From the NCBI GenBank assembly GCA_034687125.1, contig JAQGBZ010000010.1, positions 496,001 to 560,000 on the forward strand: DNA of 64,000 nt. Reading direction: 5' to 3'. Shown here one piece after another: positions 12,701 through 26,500 of this stretch. Origin of the DNA: Neelides folsomi (Eukaryota > Arthropoda > Collembola > Neelipleona > Neelidae). How positions within the stretch are numbered: the first letter of the stretch is position 1; each line of letters starts with the position of its first letter. The notes under the pieces are model-generated. The model searched no databases. It saw nothing but the letters and a program-made list of their open reading frames with translations, and was not told where the DNA came from. The position numbers and the translations under genes were made by a program.

Positions 12701-15700
12701 TCGGTTGTTCGTTCTTTCTTTGTTCCTTCTTACCCAAACACCTGAGAATCGTATAAACTCCACGCGTACTTCACATAATATCTTATTAAGGCATTATACC
12801 TTAATATTTAAACATGGTAAAATTCTCCCAATATAAATATTTTTCATTATCTATCTTACATATGGTTTACATTAATTAACAAAAAAACTTAATAATAATT
12901 AAAGCTCTTATTGTTAAATAAGTATTCGAATTTAATTTTATTTTCAGTTTAATCATTTATCAGTCCATGGTTGGTGTTAAAATACATTTTTTATTTGTAA
13001 TAGTTCAATTTCAAATATAGTATGGTAAATGCTATAATTATAACAAAAAATTCACAATATTATAATAGCAAGTAAAAGTGCTGCTAAAAGTGAGTCAGTA
13101 AGTGATATTTAATAAAAATTTAGATTTGCAAGCTCGTATGGATTGAAAAGTTATGATGATTCAATACACATAAATAAAACAAATTGTTGTTCACATACGT
13201 TGAAGATAAATCAAACGAACAAACAGATAAATTCTCTTTAATCAGTCTTAAAATCATGTCAATTGGATTCGAAGAATGGAATAAAAATATATCTTGTTTG
13301 GGATGGTATGGATAAAAAGTATGTATGAAACAAGTGTAACATGTCAGTGATGTCAACATGTGTTAGAATATAGATCTATGACTTTTTATATCAATGGTGA
13401 TCTGTATCTTGCAGTGAGTAGAATCTATTGATTTTATCTCCCCTCTTCTGACAGTTGTTACTCAAATCTTCCCTTTTAGTTGATGTTCTCTCATGTGAAT
13501 TGTTGGGGATGAAAGGGTTGCAACGAGAGTTAAAGATAGGGGAGAGGTAAAAATGCATCCGATCCATCTAATGTAGGTAGTTGGATGAAGAGTATTCATG
13601 GAATTTCATGGATTCCTCTGCTTGATCCCTGAAAGAAATCTTGACAACTTCTATTATGTGCTCAACCTTTGAGAAGGAATTTGTAAGAATCAAATCATAT
13701 CACGCTTTTACTCCATAGGTCACAATGTCAACCCTAACTATAGATTTTTTTATTGAGATTGTCAAAAAGATGTAAAATAACTAGAATTATTCTTCATGCA
13801 ATTGAATACAGTAGCTTTAAGTTTATTTGGAATACGACGCGGCAAATCTCCCCGATAGTAAATTAAAGACGTTTTAATATTTATGATTACTGATTACCTA
13901 TTTCTGATTATCTATTGAATACTCGTAATTTTACATGTGTACTTCTGATTTTGAAAATGCTCATTTCTATTTAAAAGTAAACATTTATCTAACGAGATAA
14001 AATTGCAGGATATTGCGAATTGAAAAAAGTTTTTTCCAATCCATTACTAATAAAATATCCGTGTCTGTCTGTGATGGACCGACTTTCCGGGAGAAATACA
14101 AAAGCGGGGGGTTTCAAACCTGTTCCAAAAATTCGGCTCCTATCCCGTGTGGTGACTAACGGGCCGTTTTTTGAAAATCGTTTTCAGTTAATTAATTAAC
14201 GCCGAATAACCGTTAAATCGTTCGTATATTCCCTCCAACGCATTTTAATTATTTTTAATAAATGGTCAAATTTGTTTATTTTTTCATCTCTAAGTGCTTA
14301 AATGTAATGTATTTATAATATTTTTTATATTTCCACGATACTTTTTAATAAAACTCAGTACTATTTAATAGTTTTTAATGAATAAAAGTTACAAACCAGT
14401 CGGGAGACTGGCCAATTGCTGGTTTAGTATTATAAATTTTACACATTACATAATCTAACAATAAGTAATTAACTATGTAAGTAGGTATGTCCTATTAGAT
14501 AATTTACTTTAAGTTAGGTCATATACGTTTTATATTCTAAATAGATGAAACAATCTAAAACCAAATTTTACAATTAACAATTATTGATAAATAGAATTTA
14601 GAATATTTGAAATGTTATTATCCTATAACCCAATGATTACTAAATGAGCAACAAAAGAATAAATTGTCAGTTTGAATGAACAAATTAAAATGGTCCATGA
14701 TTATAAGCTATACTAAGCTATACTTATTAATTGTTAGTTATTATAAGAACTTAATATAGAGGAGAAATATGAATTTTATGTATCATACTTCAGAATACAG
14801 AAAGATCCACATTGAGAAGATCTACATGGGGAGTTAATGAGTAGCAATTAAAGCATTTTTAGACTCCAACTCCTTAAATGAGCTTAATGAGCGAGGAATG
14901 CCTTCCATACTATTTGGGGAGGAGATGAGAGGAAGTGTTGGCCCTCTTCGTTTTTGTGGATTTAATGGGAGGATATTTGAGGAATTTTGCTGAGTAATAA
15001 AAAAGTTCTCTCCACTCCGCACCTCATGAAGGGAAACTGAAGCAACGAATGATCATCAGCATAACTCATCATTTCCCTTTTCATTTTCATGTCATTTCGG
15101 TCGACCACTCGGAGTTGGAGGGATCACTCAAAAACCCCACGAGATACTTTATAGAACGGATACATACCAAAAAGGTTTTTTTTCCTGTGACACATTCCAC
15201 ACATGAGAGATGTGCGGAGTCGGAAGATGATGAGCATTATTGCTGTTATCCTTATGACCATCAGACTTAACAAGAGAATATGCCGGTTATAACATACCTT
15301 TGAATATCATTCTTGAGAGAATGAGTTCCTCCTCTCACTCACAGAGATTTGAGAACATTATCCTTTTAGCCACCGTTCTGCCTCTCACTTACACAAAGCC
15401 CTTTTTATATAACTAGAAGACTATGAGAAGTATGTGTGAGTGATTAAATCATTTCTCTTTAATGCCGCATCGTCACAAAATTCATCGCTTCGAGGGGCTC
15501 TTTTAAAACTTACTTACCTTTACAGTACTGACAATGAGCCCATCATCTCACTCTTACTTACTTACCTCCAACAATAAAAATAGACAGTGGAGCCAGGCTG
15601 TTTTTTACCTTAATTTTATATTTGTTAAAAATCAACATCGTTTATTGTTAGAGCTATAACGTAAAAAGGATCTAAAACAAACTTCAAGTAGTCAAATTAT

Positions 15701-17525
15701 AAGGAAAAGTATGATGCTTTAAAATTATACACCTAGATATAAAAAACAAATTGTATACTCTCTGTAATTTATTAAGCAATAAATGAGATTGTTCGTATTA
15801 TGGAAAAAAGTTAAACGACAATCATTAATTTTTTAAATATTTAATTAGGACATTTTTACTAATAAAAGGTGAAAGTCAGCTTTCACTTACATGATTTTGC
15901 CTAATTTGCATTTAAATTAATTAATTAAATTGTGAGCTTCAAATAAGTTAAGTAATAATAGAAATTGCCAACTATTCTAAATACAGATAATTCCAACAGA
16001 AAACTTATTGCTTTGTCCTTCATTCATGACGAAACAAAGTGTAATTGGAGGTGGATTGTGAGAATGTGCGCGGGTGGGATGTTGAGAATAATTGAGTGGA
16101 AAGAACAGAACGCGTTCCTTGTTCCTTTCCGCTCATCAGAGATCCAAAAAGAGCTGTTCCTATTCCAACCTTCTCCTGTCACTCCCATTTGCCTTCACGG
16201 CTCAATTTGCACACATTTGATGAAAATGTGTATTTCCTCCGGCCAAGGGACCACATACACGGCCTACACTAATGGTTATCGCGTTATAGCATCTCGTCAG
16301 AAAGTGTGGAATTGGGTGAAGTGGAGCATCAATCGATCATTTTGCTCAACAACTTCCACGGGTCTTCGCTTCTTCTTTGGATCCACATTGAAAAGAATTT
16401 TCGGTCTTCTCAAACAAAACTCTTTTTCAGTCGAAATGGTTTGAACTGCTCATGTATTTACTTCTTTTGGAAAACTTCATGTACCCCACACACCTCGACT
16501 GTTTCCTTCGCATTCACAACACCGGGGAACACCGACAACACGTTGATTGAAGAAATGGACGAGTGATGGGCAATTTGGGACCAACTTACAAGCTTCCATG
16601 TGTTTGCAATAAAGGGCATTAAGAGTGAGTCCTTAGTTATTTGAAGTGAAGGTGACTACTTTGGTGTGTGGGCGAAGGAGCCGGCAAAGGGAAGAAGGCA
16701 GGTGATGGAGACGAACAAAAGAGTCACCCTTCATGAGGATCATCTTCTCAACCGGCTTCTTCTCTCATCCATTTCATTCTAAATGTGTTCTGTACACAAA
16801 TGTCCAAGTCAACTTTCATTCTTCGGAGGATGGAAGTAGTGTTGAAGCTTCTTATGTTCTCAATAAATAACTAAATACAAGTAAATATCATGTCTATGTC
16901 TATCATACATAAATATAATAGTGAATACACTACGTCCCTGGGAGAATGAATGGATAAGGGCCGTTTAAGCCTAAAGACCATGATGATGATGAGGGCGATA
17001 AGAGTTTTGTAAGCGGAGAAGGGGGACGATATTATGTGTCCCATTAACCTCACCTTTTTCTTCCTCTTTTTTGGGGGGGATTAGGATGTGGAAGATGAGG
17101 TTGGGCAAAATCTCTCCTGCTTCCACTCCCAAAAATCTCTCCCATGGAGGGAATTCTGCAAATAGGCTCCTCCTCCCGCCTGCCTTCCCTCCTCCTCCTT
17201 CGCTCTCTTCTTCTCTCTCCAAGCTCCGACTCCTCTATTGACTCTCGAACTGGAAGAAGGACAGGCGGGTGGAAAGGCTTGCCTTGTTTTACAATTCATT
17301 TTTATATCCCTAATATTGTTACCGGTTGATCTATCTAATTATTAAATTGATAGAAATAAACATTTGAAGATTAACGGACAGTTTGTACATCGTTTCATAT
17401 TGATCAAAATAAAGTGCCGTTTAGAATAATGGAGGAAACTTAAGGATCACTATGAAATTTAAAAAACGATACGATCAGTTCCAACTGTCTCAAACGACAC
17501 ATTTCCTAATTGTTATGTGGTAAAA
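6771..17525. other. Wnt6-Wnt10 divergent intergenic region
   Basis: About 10.8 kb between the two Wnt start codons. No supported gene. Visibly G+C-rich patches stand out at about 6.9-7.45 kb, 11.0-11.3 kb and 16.0-16.55 kb in an otherwise A+T-rich background. Each contains overlapping open frames on both strands without recognisable domains. A block near 13.84-14.2 kb has CG-rich pieces and a short GTCTGTCTGT run that could be old transposon sequence. A perfect six-base hairpin (CCAGTC/GACTGG) sits near 14398. The promoters of both genes and shared enhancers are expected here, but no core promoter motif was identified with confidence. Confidence 0.6.
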
Positions 17526-20500
17526 ATGAGACATTCTTTCTTCGGCTCTCTTTTCCTGCTGGTGCTATTTTTGGCTAGGGAATCAATTGCAATTACCTAC
17601 GCCTCCACAAGGTAAAAATCTGATTTTTATTAATTGTTAAGCTCACGTTCTCCCTCGGCCCTTTTCTTTCTCCTCCTCCTTCTCCTATAAGAATCATCAA
17701 GGGAGCTGAACCCCTTTCCTTCCCAAGCTAAGCTTTAATGTAAATATTGTGCATCGACATATGAAGAGGAAAATTGAATGGTAAGTGTGTGTTTAGATAG
17801 GATAAATACTTGAAGAAAACTTGTTTGTTCCTTCTTGTCAGTGAATTACAATGGATCTCATAACTCCTCAATGACTCCTTTTATATTTACAACACTTTTA
17901 TACTACACGTACACACACAAACAATGTAACAGTGATATGATAGTAAAATGGGAAAGTCCGACTCACAAATTTCATTCACATATTAATAATGATCCCATCT
18001 TTTAAAATATCATTTATCATTCATTCTATTAAGCTCCTTTGAATAAGCATGAAATCCATTGACTTCCACCTTCTCACATTCTTCACCCGTCACAATTGAC
18101 CAAACTCTGGTTTTTTATGCAATTTTTGAATATGAAAAGTATTTGCACTCGAGACGCTTCAGTCCTCTAACATTAAAGTGGGATCTTGTCCGGATTTCCG
18201 GTATTTTAACACGTTTTTTGCAAACGAGCGTGTCAATATCATTAAGAGGTTTATTTATTTTACCTTATAAATGTAAGATTTATATCTGATATATCTGATA
18301 GCTTTACATTGACAACCTATATCCAAATGTCTCGTTTGACAAATGTCCAATATGCTATTAAAAGATTGGATTCACTATGCAAACTCCTTTTTTCGTTCAT
18401 TTCCTAGCTATTGAAGCTCTAAGGTTAAATATTTAATATTGACTTTCTTCTTTAAGAGCTTTATCATCAAAGTCACGTCAGGGGTTCTGCCCCAAAAGAG
18501 TCAACAGTCTGAGTTATATTACTCATATACCTTTCATCTTGTTAAGCGTTGAGCAAAGTTCGCATATTTACTGATATTTCTTGCTAAATTAAAATGTGAA
18601 ACAATTTTGATGTTTTTCCAGGGGCGTTGGTGGAATCGGCGGTACAAAGAAAGGTCGGGGGGAAGTGGTGGGGAAGTTCCGAGCCCGGTTTCTCCGGACG
18701 GAACTCGACGCCTTCCAAAGAGAATTGGATCATCACGAAAACTCCGTCGTGTCGCGGAAGCGATATCCTCCTCGGGCTGCGAGTGTGAATTCAATCTTAA
18801 GACTCGACCCGGCGACTTCGCTCTGGGCCGACGCTGCCTCAGTTTGCCACACTGTACCTGGACTCACCCGTGAGCAAATGGAACTATGTTTCCGATCACC
18901 AGACGCCACCAAAATTGCCATCCAAGGCCTCAAACTCGCCACAGATGAGTGCGGGAATCAGATGCAGAAGCATCGATGGAATTGTTCATCCCTCCAGGGT
19001 TCTCCAAACCCCCACAACTCACAGCTACTCCAAAAAGGTTCTTACTTAATAATTATATGTAGACTCATAATCGGCCCTCATCAGTATGCAAATCCTGGGT
19101 TTTGAGCAAAAAAAAGTTCAATCATTATTTTGGCTTAGTTCACTCTGCATGGCTGCATGTGGCATAGATGAATTGTTTAAGCTGGTAAATAGAAGTTTTA
19201 GAAAATGAAGGACGTAGATTTCATTCATTCGTATATGGTGGGAATGTAATAAATATTTAGTTTAGAATGCATTGATCCCAAGGATGTTAAAATGTATTCG
19301 AATGAGCCTTCAAGGCGGCCCTGCAGGATGAGGGAAGAGTAATTTAACACAGAGGGAGAAGATGCAAACGCATGTAAGTAATGCATCGTATTCATGAGAG
19401 AAAACAGAGAGAGAATTTGGATGAAATGTGCGTAATAAGATGGGCGCACGGCCGGGTCCCTCCATCCAACCTCGGAGCACGAGCGGAATTGGAATTGTGT
19501 GTTTGATGATAGCTGGGGAGGAGATGACTTCTCTTTGATCTTTTGATGAGCTTTCAATTCAATTTCACATCGGAGAGTCTCCCGGGGAACGGAAGACAGG
19601 CATATAGAGGAAAGGACTTGTCCTGCACAAGGACGAGGGACACAATTTTTGGTGGTACAATGAAGTGGAGATGGGATGACGATTTCATACTATCTGAATA
19701 CACATCTCTTGTCTCGTCATCTCACCATATTTCCAGTTTAATACTTTAATATTCCCTTTCATTTTTCTTTCATTTTTACCATTCAATGGAAGTCCATCAG
19801 TACAAAGTACTTTACCATTGAGATTTCATTAATGAATCAAAGCGTAAAATTATCATACTCGTACAAGGATGGATATAAATCCATCCTTGTACGAGTATGA
19901 TAATAATATGGAATTTTAACTAAAAAAGTCTTTTTGGAACAAAAATCAATCTACGAGTAGAATGTTGTTCTTTTTATAACATCAGAATATTTAACTTTCC
20001 AATATTTTATTTTACCATATTACATCACATTATGCCTTTAATCATGATTTTGAAAGTGTTAGGATGTGTAAAGTACTCGAATTATTCGACTTTATTACTG
20101 AAAAGGGTGTGTTTCATCATGAAAACAAATACCTTTCTATCGTTAATTAAACTTATTAAACCCCTCTTCATTGAGGAATTGAGGAGCGCGGATCCTTTGA
20201 CTAAATCCCCCTCGATTTATTGAACGTGTTAAATTAGAAAAAGAGCTTTTTCATTTCAACCTTCACAATCCCCACATACCCATTTCATTCAGGTCATTCA
20301 ACTAACATGATTATTTAAAAGAGTTCATTTGGGGCAAAACGGACCCTTTATTTGAACTAAAGGGTTCCAAATTCATAAAAACACAGTCCAAATATATGCA
20401 ATTAATGAAACTCCATCTGAAACCTGAGGAATTCACTATGGATTTGAAATGGAAAATGGAGCAGGGTATCCCAAAAGTGCTCGAACTATTAAAAATGTGT

Positions 20501-23500
20501 AAATACATAATGTGGGAAAAGGAGCCGAGGTGGTCCGGCCGGTTGACCTACCGGAGTGTGTCGAATCACTTGACCGTGCCGGGGTCCCTTGATTCCTATA
20601 GAGTAACCTCACTCCTGTCATCATTTGATTCACGTGCCCTTCCCTCTCCCCATTCACGAGGAAGATGGTCATAAATAAGGCCCGTTTACTCACCCTTAGC
20701 CCTCACAATGAACATAATAAGAGAATCGTTACAATTGTCCTTTCCTGCCCTTCATTACACATTGGGCTTCTCGAACGTCTTCATCTCGCCCGGTGACACA
20801 GTGATTACTAAACCCAACCAACTTCCTCTCATCGGCCCAAGAATTTTCATTTTCAGCTATATTTATGAGGTTGACCAGGTGACCACCTAAGAATGTCTCT
20901 CTCTCTGCGTCGTTCCCCAACACGCCCAACACCCAGCGTCTCCCACACTCAATGAATGGAGTGATCGATGAACTCGTTTATCTTTTCTTCCTTCTCGACC
21001 TTCCCTTTTTCCTACAAACAGAGCGCCCGCCACGTTGCTCTCCTTCATTCTTCTATCTAACTAATACATTACATTTGGATATTTGTGGAATGAGGATGGC
21101 GAACCCTTTTGATTTTACCTCTTGCTCATTGAAGGAAAAAGAGATTATTATTTCAAATATGAACTCTCAAGGATGACTCCGCATTTAGTATTGGGAAAGT
21201 GGAACTAATTGACTTTTTCAAAATCATTTTCCCACAACAAAATCACAAAAATATGCCGCTGTTACTTTTGACACCTTTTGAAAGAACTTTAAATTCCTAT
21301 GAAGGTTCATTTAGACGAGAAAAAACTAATAGACAGATTTCCTGTAAATCCCAAATATGATCGTAAATCTTAACAATCTTGCAATTGGAGATTCATTCAT
21401 ATTTCATAAATTTCTTTATCCTCGTAATTTAATTCAAAATTTATCGATCTATAGAACTATTTTGAAAAGAGTTCATGTTTGGCTCTTGATTGCCCCTTTA
21501 TACCCAATAATAAAAATTGGTAAAATTTTATATCAAGTATGAATCATGTAATGATAAAATAGACCTAAAATGAAGAAATTTAAGTAGAAATTGGAGAAAT
21601 CACGAAGTGAAAGAGTTGTCTGAAAACCGGATTAGCATAATATCTGTTGGATTGATTAAGAAAAGTGCCGGCTTGGTCGTGATTTGGGCGGTTTTCTCCA
21701 CAAATAATGTAAATATGAAATTGTGGATGTGTTGAAGAGAGAAATATCCAGAATATTTGGAGATCCAGTCGTGCTCTCAGATCTCCTCGACTATAAATTG
21801 TAATGTATGGAGTCGTCCAAGTCCTGTAAATATACGAGCAACAATGGAGGTAAGGTATGCTCATCTGCCTTCGTGAAGATGTAAATGTAATGTAAATTTC
21901 GTCTTCGTCGTGGGGAAACAAAATTATGGATCTGATGAAATGAAACGAACCTACAGACTCAATCTCCAGACCGCCTAACCCAATACACTTACACGAATTT
22001 ACAAGGAGATTAAGGAAGAGAATCTACATAACTCGAAGACTTCCTCCATGTGTCTAGTTTATTAGCATGCTCATATTCCTCTTTTCCAAAAGACCCTCGA
22101 ATACGTAATAAGTATAATACATACTTGTTCGAATATCTCAATTGCACATGGTCCGAGAATGTAAAAAAACATTTTTCACAGAATCCTCCGTATTTCACTC
22201 CCTTCGCCGAAGTATGTATTTTACTACATACATATTACTCATGGTATAAGCTTAAGTATCTGTAATACTGATATTAGAGCCGACCCGGCCCGGAGAGCTA
22301 AGATATTTGGAATAATTAATTTAGCATTGATTGCATTTGAAAATATTAATTTTCTCATCCCGGGCTGGAAGGAAGTTTTTTGTCTCGCTTAGTGAAACGA
22401 GTGGATAATTAAGGTGATGCAGAAGAGGAGATGTGTTGAGGCTGTGAGAAAGGGGGACTGATTAGAGAAGAGTAAAGAGCCTGCTGATTACTTGATGGTT
22501 CTTATTGGGATTTCTAGGAGGGTTTTGGAAAAACGATCATAATTCGTAATTGCGGAATGGAGGAGTGGGAGAGGGTTTCCTCCTTGGGTGGCTCCCCTAA
22601 TCATATCTCTCAATCAGACTTGATTGCCGGCAATTACTCCTCTTCCAGTTCCAGTTCCCCCGCCATGCATGGAATCCTCCCCGACCCCCATTCTGTCTCA
22701 GATCCTCCACCACGCGTTAGGTAATGATAATGGAGAGGTAATTTGACCAAGAGAGCGGTACCTTGAGATGTCATTAACTCTCTCCCCGCCATACCATTAT
22801 CCTCCTATGCACAGCTCGAAATTAAAGGGGAGCTCTGTGTCAAGAATTGAAACGTATGAGGTCGCCTGAGGTTCCTCACATCCACTCTTACCTTGAGGAG
22901 CCGCCGGAACATTTCATTTACCTCTCCCAATTGCTCAATTGTCCATGCACAAATGGGGGATCGATACAATAGGCCGCCGTGCAATCAGGGCTCGAATGAA
23001 AACACTTTCTTAATTGAAATTCATACCGAGTCATGATCTCCTCCTTCCTCAGGTCCATCATACACACAATGCGAACATATACTTTCTCGACAATGAAGAA
23101 ACACTCCTTCCACATTACTATACCATTATTATTAGGCCTTCCATCCCCGGATTGATCATAGACTTTCGCTCATGAAGCTTCCTTATTATTTTTCATAATT
23201 TTTTATCCCCTTTCATTTCATCTTTTCATCTACTGAGGAACGCAGAGGGAAATTAGCATTATGGACGTTGAATAGAATTATTTAGTAATTAAAGTTTGCA
23301 GGAAACCAGAGTAAAGTCTTAATTGTCAGAACCCACACATGCACAAGCACACAATGGTGGCAATAAAAAGTGATGCAAGATGATTCGCTCTTGTTCTCAT
23401 TCTTTAAAGCTAAATGTCACTTTAGGCAAATGTTTTTATTTTTTCTACTCATAAATATGCCAAGATCATAATTTGTTTTCATACTCATCCCATGTTATTC

Positions 23501-26500
23501 TCCTTAAAGGGAACACCGTCATAGGAGCCGTTTAGAAGAAGAGAACTTAAAGAGATGGGAATTCTGAAGGATATCATTTAAATTTTTACAGGGTATCGGG
23601 AGTCAGCATTTGGACACGCGATTGCCGCTGCTGGAGTGGCCTATTCAGTAGCAAAAGCTTGCAGTCAGGGAAAACTCCTTTCTTGTGGATGTGGACTGCA
23701 ATATGATGACCAAGTTAATTACATTCCTTCAAAAGACTCTGACTACTCATTTGACGAAAGGTGAGTTGCTTCTTTTTAATTACCCATTCATTTTAAATCC
23801 TAATAAATCCTTATAATTGAAATGACTGGATCGTATATTTAAAGTAATGAAGCAATGCTGAAACGAGGTCGGGCCTCAAGTTCAAGTTGGAAATGGTCTG
23901 GTTGTTCTCACAATATGGACTATGGGCTCAAATTTGCAAAGATCTTCCTTGACTCGAGAGAAAAGTCCCACGACCTACCTTCCCGCATCAATCTACATAA
24001 CAATAAAGTCGGCAGACAGGTAAAAAATTAAAACATTTTCCTTTTATAGACCTAAGACTCACTGATGGGTACTTTAGCGAATCTTGCTATGAATTTTATG
24101 GCGCCACTTTCCTAAGCTCTCTTTCTTTTCTCTTAATCTTATGGCTTTTCTTTAAATTAAATAGGGCATTAAGGGAGAATAGAAGATTAAAAATAAAGGA
24201 AATTATTAGGATGATGAATGGTTCACTATTCTATTCCTTTTTGGAATTTTCTACGGCTTAAAATTGCATTTTTACTTAATAAACGCATACCAATAAAGTG
24301 AAATATCTGTATTTTCGTTTTTTCATGTTCATGCAACAAATTTAAAAAAAAAGATATCCTAGAAGAACGTTAAACAAGAAAAGTTACAATGGCTATTTAA
24401 GAATACTATAAGTTATTTAATATAATTATTTAAATAAAAAGTTCGAGATTTGAAAGTACAAATTTCAAAATTCCAACTAAAAGATAAAATCTCAATAAAA
24501 CATAATATAAGGTATAATAATATTAAAATGCATATTATGCATTTTGATAAGGAAATTAAATGAATTATGGAGAATAAAGTCATTAATGTGAAAGTCATTT
24601 CACACCTAAATTAATAGCGTTCCACTAATAAAATAAATTAGTCCCTGAGGTTGAGCAGTGAAAGGAACATTTCTTCTTCTCTCTAATGTGAGAAAATTTA
24701 ATTTATGAACATGAAATAGAGATAGACAGTTTTATAAGGCCCTTCCTCTCCAAATTAAAAGGTGCTAACTGACCCCACACTCTTCTTTCAAACACAAACA
24801 CAATCAAGGTACATAAGAGAAGATGTAAATATCTTTATATAATATTACAACATGAATACAAAAATAGTTCCAGACATTCTTCTATCAGTATTAGGTATAC
24901 TCTTTTTAGATAATAGCTGAAGGTTGGAGTAAAACCACGAAAGAATCCTAATAGATTAAATTGAGGTGTGGTTTTGTCTCATTTGAGAACTTTGGCCGCC
25001 TCCTCTCACCTCATCATCTGCCTTGTTCTTAATATTCTCCAATCTCTGGATCATATCTTTCCCCTCTCTCTTGTAATATCATGGGAATGTTGTTAATATG
25101 AGAAAGATAAGAGTGATGAGGGGGATCCTTAATGGTCAACACCTCAGCCGAGGCCCGGCGCTTTTGCCTTGAAGGGACCTAAGGCACCTATTGCCCTTTA
25201 GCTAATAATTTCCACGTGAAAAATAATGAGTTTATCTCCGTGGTGGGCGCCCTACCACAGTCAGTGTTGGAGGTGTTATTTGGAAGTGCATACTTTCACA
25301 CCATCCCCTCATGCACCCTCTCATTTCCACGCTAAATCACGTCCCTTCACCCTCGACCACTATTACGACTCCATTACGTAGTCCATTAACTAACAGCCCT
25401 TCTCTTGGGCGGAGGAACAATGGGAGCTCATTCTTTTACGCTAAATAGAGACATCATATCCTTCCAAACCCACAAAAATCAACCTTAAGAGAAAGGAAAA
25501 AATCCCAATTTCCTTTGGGAAATGAAGGAGAAGTCAATCTTTATTTTTCGGCCCCTTTACCTTAAATGAACCTTGAATTCTTCGACTCATTCTGTAAACT
25601 TCCTCCAAAAGTTAAACTCTTAATTTACAAGCCTTCTTAGACTCATTGCTCCTTATGATGTTCACTATTGAAGTTCCCGACTCACCTGTTTAAAACTAAC
25701 TCTCATCTTCAATCAATCGCCAGGAGTGAAAACACACAAGAAAAATCGAACTTTCACACGAATACCTTCATGCTAATGACTTAATCAAAGACCAAAGATT
25801 GATTGAATGAATGATAAAAAATGTTGGGTTTAGAAGGGGCATAAAATGTAATAGAGAAAGTGGTAAAATAGTACTTACTCATTACTTCTCCATTCATCTC
25901 AATTCTCTAATAACCATTATTCTTTTAAGGGTCCGAATAAGTACCAGTGTTCCTCTTCAATTTTTCCTTTTGCCTCTCTCTCACTCCGCTGGTCATATTG
26001 AGTTCTAAAAGTCTAATTTCACATTTACGTACTTATTACCTACGTGCTACACTCTACACAAAGGAGGATTTCTTACATTCTGAAATGACCTGCTGGTCTA
26101 CCATATACTTACGCTCCCATTACAACATGAACATAATTCAAGGGTTTCTGTTTATTACATCGCTAGCTTGAGGTGAGACAAAGGTCGCGGACGTTGAGGT
26201 TCCGAGTCCTTTGTATTTAATGGCATAACATTTAATTACCTCTCACCTTCCCTCACGGCCCGAGGAAGGACTATAAGGGATGGGATTTCCGGAATATATC
26301 ATAATTTACTCCTGGAGGTGAGAAAAAAGAAGGATAACGTGACTACTGTTCACTTTTCCCTTCATCGTGGGGGATCCTTTTACCCTAAATCTCCCCGTCG
26401 GAATTCCTCGATCCCTTTCAACCCAAGTTCAGGGTTCAGCGTTAATTAATTTCCTCAAATACCAATATCTTCTTTTGATAAATTGCTCCCATCCACTGCT

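Noticed and set aside
12548-12763. Minus-strand hydrophobic frame ending in a good donor (CG|GTAGGT) at phase 2, a rival first exon for Wnt6
   Set aside because: It has no ATG in frame (it opens with GTG and runs back to a stop), whereas 6712-6770 has an ATG, a cleaner signal peptide and a stronger donor.
15965-16444. 159-codon plus-strand open frame
   Set aside because: No recognisable domain, no ATG at the stated start, and no supporting splice or family evidence; treated as a chance frame in a G+C-richer patch.
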